DNA from: Burkholderiales bacterium
Lineage (GTDB): Bacteria > Pseudomonadota > Gammaproteobacteria > Burkholderiales > Burkholderiaceae_B
Length of the DNA: 18,206 nucleotides
Assembly: GCA_005788065.1 (NCBI GenBank)
Contig: SXZD01000027.1
Span: forward strand, 1 to 18,206
Direction of reading: 5' to 3'
Shown: piece after piece, positions 1 to 5,815 of the stretch
Numbering within the stretch: the stretch's first letter is position 1
Layout of the letters: the number at the start of each line of letters is the position of its first letter
Program-made: the position numbers and the translations under genes
The notes under the pieces: model-generated
What the model was told of the DNA's origin: nothing
Seen by the model: only the letters and a program-made list of their open reading frames with translations
Databases searched by the model: none

Positions 1-104
1 AGCAGGCCAGTCGCAAGTGGACGATGCCTATCCAAAACTGGAAAGCAGCGTTGAATCGATTTGTTCTGGAATTTGGTGAACGGATAACCATTCACCACCC
101 TTGA
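1..104 (+). pseudogene. IS256-family transposase, C-terminal end only (5' part outside window)
   Basis: Reading from base 3 gives an open frame of 33 residues ending at TGA 102-104. It contains the segments RKWTMPIQNWKAALNRF and LEFGERI. From family knowledge, this K-W-T-x-P-I-x-N-W-x-x-A-L-N-R-F pattern is the typical end of IS256-family (Mutator-like, DDE) transposases. Only the tail is visible, so whether the full transposase is intact cannot be judged. A terminal inverted repeat follows 10 bases after the stop, as expected for the right end of such an element. The element lies directly downstream of the minus-strand arsenic operon, so it may mark the edge of that block. Confidence 0.8.
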
Positions 105-113
105 TTCCGAACG

Positions 114-141
114 CACTTACACAGAATTTTTTACAGGCTCC
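114..141 (+). mobile_element. Right terminal inverted repeat of the IS256-type element
   Basis: Right after the transposase stop lies ACTTACACAGAATTTTTTAC followed by AGGCTCC. Its reverse complement begins GGAGCCTGTAAAAAATTCTG, which resembles the ends of many IS256-family elements. The exact last base and any target-site duplication cannot be fixed without the left end, which is outside the window. Confidence 0.6.
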
Positions 142-226
142 TTCGACTACCGAAACGAGTCCCCGATTCATCGGGGCCGGTTCGGCCCGAAGGGAATTCC
201 CGGCGGCTCAATCATCAAAAGGCAAA
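142..226. other. Short gap between IS end and channel gene; three small palindromes
   Basis: These 85 bases carry CCCCGA-TTCA-TCGGGG (161-176), GGCCG-GTT-CGGCC (175-187) and the perfect palindrome GGGAATTCCC (192-201). They lie just past the stop of the minus-strand operon and could form its transcription end, but there is no T-run after the hairpins on that strand. No coding frame is recognised here. Confidence 0.35.
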
Positions 227-865
227 CTATCTCACCCCCAGCAACCGGTGCAACACAAGCCCCACCAGCGCCCCCATCAGTTGCGCCATCACAAACCCGG
301 GGGCCGACGCCGGTGCAATGCCTGCAAAGCTGTCACTCATCATCCGGCCAAACACGGCAGCAGGATTGGCAAACGATGTCGACGCCGTAAACCAGTAAGC
401 CGCGCCGATATAGGCTGCCACGCCGCTTGAAACCCGCGCAGACGGAAAACGCAGAATCACCAGCAAAAGCCCCGCCGTTGCCACCGCCTCTGCAATCCAT
501 GGTCCTGCCCCACCGCGCAGTTTTGCTGACCACTGCAACACCGGCAGGTCAAACATGGCGTGCGCAATCCATGCACCACAGGCCGCACCCAGCAACTGCA
601 CCGCTACATAAGCAGGTAACTGCAAAGCCGGCAGTTCTCCACGCACGGCCATGACGAGCGAGACCGCTGGATTGAAATGCGCACCACTGACCGGCCCGAA
701 CATTTCAATCAACACATAGAGCCCGAAAACAGTGGCCAGCGTGTTGGCAAGCAGCGCCACTGCCACATTGCCGTCGCTCAGTCGCTCAGCCATGATGCCC
801 GAGCCAATCACGATGGCCAGCAGCAAAGCCGTGCCCAGCCATTCGGCAAACAATTTATTGAACAT
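227..865 (-). CDS. aqpS: AqpS-type aquaglyceroporin (arsenite channel)
   Basis: This 212-residue MIP-family channel lies in the inner membrane. It is almost wholly hydrophobic with about six membrane spans and the two half-helix motifs FNPAV (NPA 65-67) and FANPAA (NPA 167-169). In ordinary aquaporins the second NPA is followed by an arginine that narrows the pore; here residue 170 is alanine, which predicts a wider filter. From family knowledge, rhizobial AqpS replaces the ArsB pump in ars operons and lets arsenite made by ArsC flow out downhill. The gene is last in the arsR-arsI-arsC run and starts 20 bases after arsC stops. No clear ribosome site precedes the ATG, so it may depend on coupling to arsC. 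A general glycerol/MIP channel is the alternative. Confidence 0.85.
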   Translation of the reverse strand: MFNKLFAEWLGTALLLAIVIGSGIMAERLSDGNVAVALLANTLATVFGLYVLIEMFGPVSGAHFNPAVSLVMAVRGELPALQLPAYVAVQLLGAACGAWIAHAMFDLPVLQWSAKLRGGAGPWIAEAVATAGLLLVILRFPSARVSSGVAAYIGAAYWFTASTSFANPAAVFGRMMSDSFAGIAPASAPGFVMAQLMGALVGLVLHRLLGVR

Positions 866-885
866 GGGAATATCCGCGCGCCGTA

Positions 886-1380
886 TCAGCGCTTGTAAAT
901 ATCTTCCAGCGCCGCTTGCAGCGTGGCGTTATCCATCGTTTCCAGGGGCAGGGAGAGCAGTTGCATCATGCGGTAGCCGATGGCCTGACGCGTCAGTTCA
1001 AACGCCTGACGCTTGCCCTCGTCTCCTCCCAACGCAGAACTGGGATCCGGATAGCCCCAGTGCACTTTCACCGGACTGCCCGGCCAGTAAGGGCAGGTTT
1101 CAGACGCTGCACTATCGCACACGGTGATCACAATCCGCATTTGCGGCGCATCAGGCTTTGCAAACTCATCCCAGCTCTTGCTGTAGTAGCCCTCGGTTGA
1201 AACACCCGCATGGTTCAATGCCTCGATGGCAAACGGATTGATGCGCCCGCTGGGCGCAGAGCCTGCGCTGTAGGCGCGCACATCGCGCCCCGCTCGCCTG
1301 GCCAGTTCATTGAGCATGCCCTCGGACAAGACGCTGCGGGCGGAATTGTGGGTGCACAGGATAAGGACGTTGGTGGTCAT
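886..1380 (-). CDS. arsC: Arsenate reductase, low-molecular-weight phosphatase type
   Basis: This cytoplasmic enzyme of 164 residues should reduce arsenate to arsenite. The phosphatase loop C-T-H-N-S-A-R (Cys9-x5-Arg15) is at the N-terminus. The W-G-Y-P-D-P segment (108-113) carries the catalytic Asp112, and VCDSAASETCPYWPG supplies Cys88 and Cys96. This layout fits the glutathione/glutaredoxin-linked proteobacterial branch rather than the E. coli plasmid ArsC fold. I chose the ATG at 1380 because the phosphatase loop then starts at the usual distance; an in-frame TTG at 1410 would add ten poorly conserved residues. Neither start has a good ribosome site. It is the third intact gene of the operon. 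A 32-codon relic of a second arsC end and a triple A-rich repeat lie just upstream. Confidence 0.92.
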   Translation of the reverse strand: MTTNVLILCTHNSARSVLSEGMLNELARRAGRDVRAYSAGSAPSGRINPFAIEALNHAGVSTEGYYSKSWDEFAKPDAPQMRIVITVCDSAASETCPYWPGSPVKVHWGYPDPSSALGGDEGKRQAFELTRQAIGYRMMQLLSLPLETMDNATLQAALEDIYKR

Positions 1381-1390
1381 CGTGTCAATA

Positions 1391-1429
1391 CAAGTCAAAA
1401 AACAAGTCAAAAAAACAAGTCAGAAAAAA
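1391..1429. repeat. Three imperfect tandem copies of CAAGTCAAAAAA
   Basis: Units begin at 1391, 1403 and 1416 and differ in the length of the A-run and one A-to-G change. They lie between the arsC relic (stop 1431-1433) and the arsC ATG at 1380, so on the transcribed strand the leader of arsC is three T-rich repeats. The A-runs make copy-number slippage likely. No function is known. Confidence 0.7.
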
Positions 1430-1430
1430 C

Positions 1431-1529
1431 TCATTGGCTACCCATATCGGTAATCTGCTTTTGCAGGCTGATCCGGGCCAGAGAGGCCACGGGCAAGGCC
1501 ACGAACAGTTCAATGCGACGCTTCAGCAC
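1431..1529 (-). pseudogene. Relic of a second arsC: only the last ~32 codons, still with start and SD
   Basis: Translation on the minus strand gives a 32-residue peptide with the core RRIELFVALPVASLARISLQ and the ending KQITDMGSQ. This matches the usual C-terminal helix of proteobacterial LMW-type ArsC (pattern I-x-x-F-V-x-L-P-x-x-S-L-x-x-x-S-L-Q-x). It also aligns with the end of the intact ArsC next door (LLSLPLETMDNATLQ). The N-terminal and catalytic parts are missing. A GGAG (1535-1538) overlapping the arsI stop lies five bases before a GTG at 1529, so a short peptide could still be translated. It is most simply the remnant of a duplication or a replaced arsC. A real small protein is less likely. 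Confidence 0.6.
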
Positions 1530-1538
1530 CCCGTCTCC

Positions 1539-2105
1539 TCAACAGGTTTTTTTATCACTTGACGGCCCGCAACAGGACGCAACAACCGGTGTTATTGACA
1601 GCGGCGTACCCGGCTTGCGAACCACAAACGGCACGCTGGCCACCGCCTGAGCTGCGATGGCGGATTGGGGCTGGGCAGGCGCACAGCAAGCAGAATCTGA
1701 TGCCGTTTGCGCAACATCTGCGGCAGTCTTTTCAGTGAACACGGGAATTGTGTCAAGCGTGTGAAAATGCTCCCAGGCGTTGCCATCCGGGTCGGTTACC
1801 CAGTGCTTTTCACTGCGTGAATAGCAGCATGTGGTTTCGCCCTCTTCAATCAGGGACTGATCTGCAGATGCCGCAGCCGCTTTCAATTCATCCAGCTCGT
1901 GGGCTGAATCAACCTGCATGCCCAGATGGTCAAGCCCGGTTGCGTTGCCACGCGTGGAGATGGCGAAATTGATTCGCGGGTCTTCCAGCATCCACTTGGC
2001 ATAGTCCGCTTCAACGCGCGTTGGCTGGGCAGAAAACAGCCGCGTGTAAAACGCAATGCTGGCCTGCAGATTCTGCACATGCATGTGCACATGAAAACGC
2101 TTCAT
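1539..2105 (-). CDS. arsI: ArsI-type C-As lyase / VOC dioxygenase with Cys-rich tail
   Basis: This cytoplasmic vicinal-oxygen-chelate (glyoxalase-like) protein has 188 residues. From family knowledge, ArsI cleaves the carbon-arsenic bond of trivalent methylarsenic using Fe(II) and O2. Visible here are an N-terminal His cluster (H5, H7, H9), DHLG with H60, the vicinal pair C93-C94 in GETTCCYS that binds the arsenical, and E112 in DPDGNAWEHFH. These fit the ArsI metal site (His, His, Glu) and substrate site. Beyond residue 116 there is an unusual 72-residue tail with two more vicinal pairs (C140-C141, C178-C179) and a last-residue Cys188. A strong ribosome site AAAGGAG lies seven bases before the ATG. 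It follows arsR by 18 bases. A CadI-like cadmium-induced protein is the nearest alternative name. Confidence 0.85.
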   Translation of the reverse strand: MKRFHVHMHVQNLQASIAFYTRLFSAQPTRVEADYAKWMLEDPRINFAISTRGNATGLDHLGMQVDSAHELDELKAAAASADQSLIEEGETTCCYSRSEKHWVTDPDGNAWEHFHTLDTIPVFTEKTAADVAQTASDSACCAPAQPQSAIAAQAVASVPFVVRKPGTPLSITPVVASCCGPSSDKKTC

Positions 2106-2123
2106 GAAAACACTCCTTTGATT

Positions 2124-2456
2124 TCAACAATCGCAAACACCGGCTACGGCACTTTCGCTCGTTTGGCAAGGCTGCCCCTGGCAGCAGTTGTCTGTCAGGT
2201 AAGCCAGCACACCGTTCATACGGGCAAAGTCGGCCCGGTAAATCAGGTTTCGGCCGCTACGCTCTTGCGACAGCAAACCCGCATTGAGCAATTCTTTGAG
2301 GTGAAACGACAGCGTTGCAGCCGCCATGCCGGTGGCCTGCGCCAGATCGCCCGGCGTCAAGCCTTGCGGACCGGCGACCACCAATGCACGAAACAGTTGG
2401 AGGCGGCTGGCTTGGGCTAGAGCAGCCAAACATTTGACGATATCTTTCTCTTCCAT
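2124..2456 (-). CDS. arsR: ArsR-family arsenic-responsive repressor
   Basis: This 110-residue SmtB/ArsR winged-helix DNA-binding protein has its helix-turn-helix around residues 33-60 (LTPGDLAQATG ... LSFHLKELLNAG) and the wing at RSGRNLIYRAD. The classic ELCVCDL arsenic site in the recognition-helix region is absent. Instead the C-terminus carries C91-C92 and C97 in NCCQGQPC, plus C108 and C110. This resembles the Acidithiobacillus-type ArsR, whose arsenite site is formed by three C-terminal cysteines. It heads the arsR-arsI-arsC-channel operon and should repress it until As(III) or methyl-As(III) binds. No ribosome site precedes the ATG; a promoter whose start falls at the ATG suggests a leaderless message. 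Confidence 0.93.
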   Translation of the reverse strand: MEEKDIVKCLAALAQASRLQLFRALVVAGPQGLTPGDLAQATGMAAATLSFHLKELLNAGLLSQERSGRNLIYRADFARMNGVLAYLTDNCCQGQPCQTSESAVAGVCDC

Positions 2457-2478
2457 ATTTTCATTATCATGGAAATAT
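2455..2478. promoter_or_regulatory. Candidate ArsR operator (10-4-10 palindrome)
   Basis: ATATTTTCAT-TATC-ATGGAAATAT is an inverted repeat matching at 9 of 10 arm positions. It covers the arsR start codon and the predicted -10 box. This position would let bound ArsR block polymerase directly. Assignment to ArsR is inference from position. Confidence 0.6.
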
Positions 2479-2491
2479 CAAAACAAATCAA
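2463..2491 (-). promoter_or_regulatory. Candidate arsR operon promoter, leaderless
   Basis: On the minus strand a -35 box TTGATT (2491-2486) and a -10 box GATAAT (2468-2463) are separated by exactly 17 bases. The expected start point about 7 bases downstream coincides with the A of the arsR ATG at 2456. This fits the absence of a ribosome site. Confidence 0.55.
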
Positions 2492-2710
2492 GACAGCGAC
2501 CAACACAAAATTGCCAACCCTCTGCACTGCTCTGCGCCATGAATCGCCCATCTCATTTTCCCGGACGAAATCACAGCGGACACAGCACCTTGCCATCAGA
2601 GATCCGTATGCAGTTTACTTATACTACGTCAAACATCCATCAGATAAATCTGATACATCTTACGTGCGACACAAGCTGATACATCTGACTTTGATCATCA
2701 GAAAAACCTT
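2479..2710. other. Divergent arsR-lysR intergenic region
   Basis: The left part holds the arsR -35 box. The middle (about 2492-2610) shows no recognised element. The right third holds a TATACT hexamer (2620-2625) and the LysR-type sites described separately. No ribosome site of note precedes the lysR ATG at 2711. Confidence 0.5.
2634..2701. promoter_or_regulatory. LysR-type binding region upstream of lysR, with repeated CTGATACATC
   Basis: A perfect 7-2-7 inverted repeat ATCAGAT-AA-ATCTGAT spans 2639-2654. CTGATACATCT occurs at 2650-2660 and again at 2676-2686, and TGAT-C-ATCA lies at 2692-2700. CATCCAT (2634-2640), nine bases, then CTGATACATC recurs with the same spacing upstream of the sbtA gene at 4644-4669. 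The site ends just before the lysR ATG, which fits autoregulation. Confidence 0.55.
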
Positions 2711-3610
2711 ATGAACATCACATTCCGCCAACTGCGACTTTTCATGGCACTGGCCGACACCGGCAGCGTCAGCGCAGCCGCGCGCGCGCTGCATGTCACG
2801 CAACCCAGCGCCTCCATGCAACTGCGGGAAATAACGGAATCCGTGGGTCTGCCGCTGTACGAGGTGGTGGGCAAAAAAATATTTCTCACCGATGCGGGAC
2901 ATGATCTGGCGCAGACTGCACGCACCATTTCGCAGGCATGGTCATCGTTTGAGCAAACCTGCGATTCATACCGGGGACTGACGCGCGGACAACTGAAAAT
3001 TTCTGTGGTCAGCACAGCCAAATACTTCATGCCCCGCCTGCTCGGTGCGTTTTGCCGCAAACATCCGGACATTGATGTGGCGCTCGAAATTCTCAACCGA
3101 GACGGCGTGGTGCAACGCCTGCGCGACAATCAGGACGACCTGTACATCATGTCGATGCCGCCACCGGATATCGAACTGTCTGATGAGGTGTTCATGCCCA
3201 ATCCGATTGTGGTCATCGCAGCATCCAGCGAACCTCTCGCACGCGCTGCGAAGGTGTCGCTGAAAGACCTTGCGGAGCATCGATTCATTCTGCGCGAAAA
3301 AGGCTCTGGTACTCGCATGGCGGCTGACCGGCATTTCAGGCAATATCGTTTCACGCCCGATGTACGACTTGAACTGGGCAGCAACGAGTCAGTCAAAGAA
3401 GCCGTGGCCGGTGGGCTGGGCATTGGCGTGGTGTCGCTGCACGCGCTGCATGGTCACCAGCGCGAGAACGGCGTGAAGGTGATCGACGTTCAGGGGTTTC
3501 CGCTGCCGTCAGCGTGGCATCTGGTACACCCGTCTGGCAAGCGCCTGTCACCACTGGCAGCCGCTTTCCGGCAACACATCCTGCAGTCGGTCAATCAGCG
3601 CAAAAACTGA
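2711..3610 (+). CDS. LysR-family regulator, CbbR/CmpR-like
   Basis: This cytoplasmic DNA-binding regulator has 299 residues, the normal LTTR length. The N-terminal helix-turn-helix covers about residues 3-62 (LRLFMALADTGSVSAAARALHVTQPSAS). The effector domain covers about 90-290; STAKYFMPRLLGAF followed by HPDIDVAL is typical of the CbbR/CmpR/RbcR branch that controls carbon fixation and bicarbonate uptake. It converges on an SbtA-type bicarbonate permease gene with only nine bases between the stops, and both genes share the same upstream motif. The likely role is to control sbtA and itself in response to inorganic carbon or a related metabolite. The start is supported by the HTH beginning at once; the ribosome site is weak. 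No cbb genes are in the window, so a cbbR symbol is not justified. Confidence 0.88.
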   Translation: MNITFRQLRLFMALADTGSVSAAARALHVTQPSASMQLREITESVGLPLYEVVGKKIFLTDAGHDLAQTARTISQAWSSFEQTCDSYRGLTRGQLKISVVSTAKYFMPRLLGAFCRKHPDIDVALEILNRDGVVQRLRDNQDDLYIMSMPPPDIELSDEVFMPNPIVVIAASSEPLARAAKVSLKDLAEHRFILREKGSGTRMAADRHFRQYRFTPDVRLELGSNESVKEAVAGGLGIGVVSLHALHGHQRENGVKVIDVQGFPLPSAWHLVHPSGKRLSPLAAAFRQHILQSVNQRKN

Positions 3611-3619
3611 GGACCGGCA

Positions 3620-4567
3620 CTAGGGCACCAGCACGGCCTGCGCCATGCGGGCATACAGTGGAATACCCACCAGCAGGTTGAACGGGAAGGTGATGCCCAG
3701 ACTCAAGCCGAAATAAATGGCCGGGTTGGCTTCGGGTATGGCATCACGCAACACAGCGGGCACCACGATGTAGGACGCACTGGCTGACAGCACCATGAGC
3801 AGCACGGCATCACCCACGGGCAACCCGAGTAACCGTGCAAATCCCAGCGCGATCGTGGCATGCACCAAAGGCGCCAACAGCGCGTAGGCCAGCAGCGCGG
3901 GCGATGCCTTGCGCGCATCTGAAAAGTTGCGCGCTACCATCAGCCCCATATCCAGCAGGAAGAAAGCCAGCATACCTTTGAAAAGGTCAACCGAGAAGGG
4001 TTGCATCACAGCCTGCCCTGCGTCCCCCGACACCAGACCGACGATCATGCCGCCGATCAGCAGCATGTGTGCGCCGTTGGTCAAGGACTCATGCAGGATA
4101 TGCCCCACCGCCGTGTGCTGCGTCTTGCGCATGCTGTTGGCCAGTACCACCGCCACGATGATGGCAGGCGACTCCATCAGCACCATCGCCACCGGCATGT
4201 GACCGCCAAACGCAATGCCTGCCGTATCCAGATACTGGATGGTGGTCACAAACGTAACGGCACTGACAGATCCATAGGCGGCTGCCACCGCCGCTGCATC
4301 AAATTTTGCAACAAACCGTTTGAGCACTGCATAGCCCAGCAGCGGCACCAAAAAAGCCATCGCCACTGCAGCCAGCAGGGTCAACCCAACATCCACGGTC
4401 AGACCCGACTTGGCCAGCGCAAAACCGCCCTTCAGACCGAGCGCCATCAACAGGTACAGGGACAGGAACTTGGCAACCGCCGGCGGTATTTCCAGATCGG
4501 AACGGACGGCCCCTGCAAACACTCCGTACACAAAAAACAGAATGGCTGGGTCTATGAAGTTTTGCAT
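3620..4567 (-). CDS. sbtA: SbtA-family sodium-dependent bicarbonate permease
   Basis: This inner-membrane transporter of 315 residues has about ten hydrophobic spans in two five-helix halves. Family signatures are GSVSAVTFVT (99-108), MESPAI (131-136), FFLLDMG (202-208), SASASYIVVPA (261-271) and LGITFPFN (290-297). In cyanobacterial SbtA the serine-rich segments bind bicarbonate and Na+. Proteobacterial homologues are common but few are tested, so the substrate is by homology. No SbtB-like PII partner gene is adjacent. The gene converges on the CbbR-like LysR gene. Its upstream region carries the same CATCCAT-N9-CTGATACATC element as the lysR upstream region, 77 bases before this ATG, pointing to control by that regulator. 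Confidence 0.88.
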   Translation of the reverse strand: MQNFIDPAILFFVYGVFAGAVRSDLEIPPAVAKFLSLYLLMALGLKGGFALAKSGLTVDVGLTLLAAVAMAFLVPLLGYAVLKRFVAKFDAAAVAAAYGSVSAVTFVTTIQYLDTAGIAFGGHMPVAMVLMESPAIIVAVVLANSMRKTQHTAVGHILHESLTNGAHMLLIGGMIVGLVSGDAGQAVMQPFSVDLFKGMLAFFLLDMGLMVARNFSDARKASPALLAYALLAPLVHATIALGFARLLGLPVGDAVLLMVLSASASYIVVPAVLRDAIPEANPAIYFGLSLGITFPFNLLVGIPLYARMAQAVLVP

Positions 4568-4643
4568 GCGCGTATCCGGTATCGTGTACTGCCCGGCAGT
4601 TTAGTGAGCACCGGCTCATAGGTAAAGTCAGTTTTAAAGCAGC

Positions 4644-4669
4644 CATCCATAAGGTTTTACTGATACATC
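4644..4669. promoter_or_regulatory. Second copy of the LysR-type element, upstream of sbtA
   Basis: CATCCAT (4644-4650), nine unrelated bases, then CTGATACATC (4660-4669) repeats exactly the words and spacing seen at 2634-2659 before lysR. All 17 fixed positions match while the nine between them differ. It is 77 bases from the sbtA ATG and 228 from the lipase ATG. Confidence 0.6.
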
Positions 4670-4722
4670 GATTGCCGTCGATACGTTGCGCTGGACACGG
4701 ATGGGCGCGGCTTTCGGAGTCC

Positions 4723-4746
4723 GGATGATGCGCGCACGCATCATCC
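4723..4746. repeat. Perfect 10-bp inverted repeat with 4-base loop
   Basis: GGATGATGCG-CGCA-CGCATCATCC. It lies between two divergent genes and has no T-run on either side, so an operator or an RNA leader hairpin is more likely than a terminator. Confidence 0.6.
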
Positions 4747-4885
4747 CCTTCCCTGCCCGGCGGCACTCACACATTCAGGTTGATCATTCACTGGTAATAT
4801 CCATCAACAAAGATCGCCCAAAGCGGTTGCACGCAGCGTGAAGACTGCGGACACACCGAGGCGCAAGAGACAAAGCATGGCCAAC

Positions 4886-4891
4886 AGGAGG
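4886..4891 (+). promoter_or_regulatory. Strong ribosome binding site of the lipase gene
   Basis: AGGAGG five bases before the ATG at 4897. It fixes the start and contrasts with the weak or absent sites of most other genes here. Confidence 0.8.
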
Positions 4892-4896
4892 TATCC

Positions 4897-5805
4897 ATGG
4901 ACTCATGGCAATTTCACCGGGCATCCGTGCTGGCTGCGGTGCTGGCAGGCACCCTGATGTTGACGGGTTGCGCATCAAAGGCACCGAGCGTCAAATCCGC
5001 TTCTGCAGCCGGCACCACCGCACGGGCCAACAGTCTGGAAGCGCCCGAACCCACCCCTGTGACCCGCAGCAAGAACATTTTCAAGGCCAGCACACTGGGT
5101 GAAATGCCCGACGGTGTGAACCGCAGCAATTGCAAGCCGCAAAGCGGACGCCAGCATGTTTTCCTGATACACGGCACCCTGCATTCCAGCATGCTGTCGT
5201 TCAAGGCACTGGGGCCGCGTCTGGTCAAAGAAGGTCACTGCGTCTACAGCGCTGACTACGGCGCAATCGATGCCACCAATGCACTGAAAGCCCGCAAGCC
5301 AGTCGCAGAAAATGCGCAGGAAGTCGCCCTTGCCATCGACCGGGTACTCAAGCAGACCGGTCAGAGCAAGATCGACTTGGTCGGTTATTCGCAGGGCGGA
5401 CTCATCGGCTTTTACTTGATCCGGGACAAAGGCTACGCCTCCAAAATCAGACACTTCACCGCCATCTCGCCCAGCGTGCGGGGCACCACCAGCGGTGGCG
5501 CATTGCGCTTCAATCAGGCGGGCACCTGCCCGGCCTGTGCCGACCAGTTTCATGAATCGGACTTCATCCGCCAATTCACCACCAATGCGATCACCGTACC
5601 GGGTGTGAAGTACACCGTGCTGGCCACGCGTGACGACTGGATTGTCACGCCGTTCGAAAGCCAGTTTGTCAAAGAGCCCGGCGTGCGCAACATCCTCGTT
5701 CAGGACAGGCTGAACGGCAAAACGGTCAGCCATGTGGGCATGATGTATGACGATGCGGTCATCGACCTGATCGTCAATGTGGTCAACGTACCGCCGGCGG
5801 GTTGA
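4897..5805 (+). CDS. Lipoprotein triacylglycerol lipase/esterase, class 2 lipase type
   Basis: This 302-residue alpha/beta hydrolase appears anchored to the outer membrane. The N-terminus has a basic start, a hydrophobic stretch (11-22) and the lipobox LTGC with Cys25; Ala26 does not signal inner-membrane retention. After a Ser/Ala/Thr-rich linker to about residue 60, the fold begins. Visible are VFLIHG (oxyanion strand, 88-93), GYSQGG with nucleophile Ser165, an Asp at 246/247 in TRDDW, and His279 in SHVGMMYD. The D-x-V-G-Y-S-Q-G-G pattern and the late H-x-G-x-x-Y-D resemble secreted lipases of the Lipase_2 family. Cys211 and Cys214 could form a disulphide. The substrate is probably an acylglycerol or other ester, not determinable here. 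The gene stands alone, converging on the PPIase gene with ten bases between stops. Confidence 0.85.
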   Translation: MDSWQFHRASVLAAVLAGTLMLTGCASKAPSVKSASAAGTTARANSLEAPEPTPVTRSKNIFKASTLGEMPDGVNRSNCKPQSGRQHVFLIHGTLHSSMLSFKALGPRLVKEGHCVYSADYGAIDATNALKARKPVAENAQEVALAIDRVLKQTGQSKIDLVGYSQGGLIGFYLIRDKGYASKIRHFTAISPSVRGTTSGGALRFNQAGTCPACADQFHESDFIRQFTTNAITVPGVKYTVLATRDDWIVTPFESQFVKEPGVRNILVQDRLNGKTVSHVGMMYDDAVIDLIVNVVNVPPAG

Positions 5806-5815
5806 CCGACAAGGC

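Larger units (their letters stand above)
4568..4896. other. Divergent sbtA-lipase intergenic region (329 bp)
   Basis: No gene is recognised here. It holds the LysR-type element (4644-4669), an inverted pair ATCGA-N6-TCGAT (4667-4682), a perfect 10-bp hairpin (4723-4746), GTTGAT ... ATCAAC arms around 4779-4810 with a TAATAT hexamer (4795-4800), and the lipase ribosome site AGGAGG (4886-4891). No -35 box could be matched convincingly to the TAATAT. Confidence 0.5.

Noticed and set aside
161..201. Rho-independent terminator of the ars operon
   Set aside because: The hairpins are real but short and not followed by a T-run on the transcribed strand, so I kept them only as palindromes.
4975..5733. 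252-codon open frame on the minus strand
   Set aside because: Antisense to the lipoprotein lipase, which has a strong ribosome site, a lipobox and a full catalytic triad.
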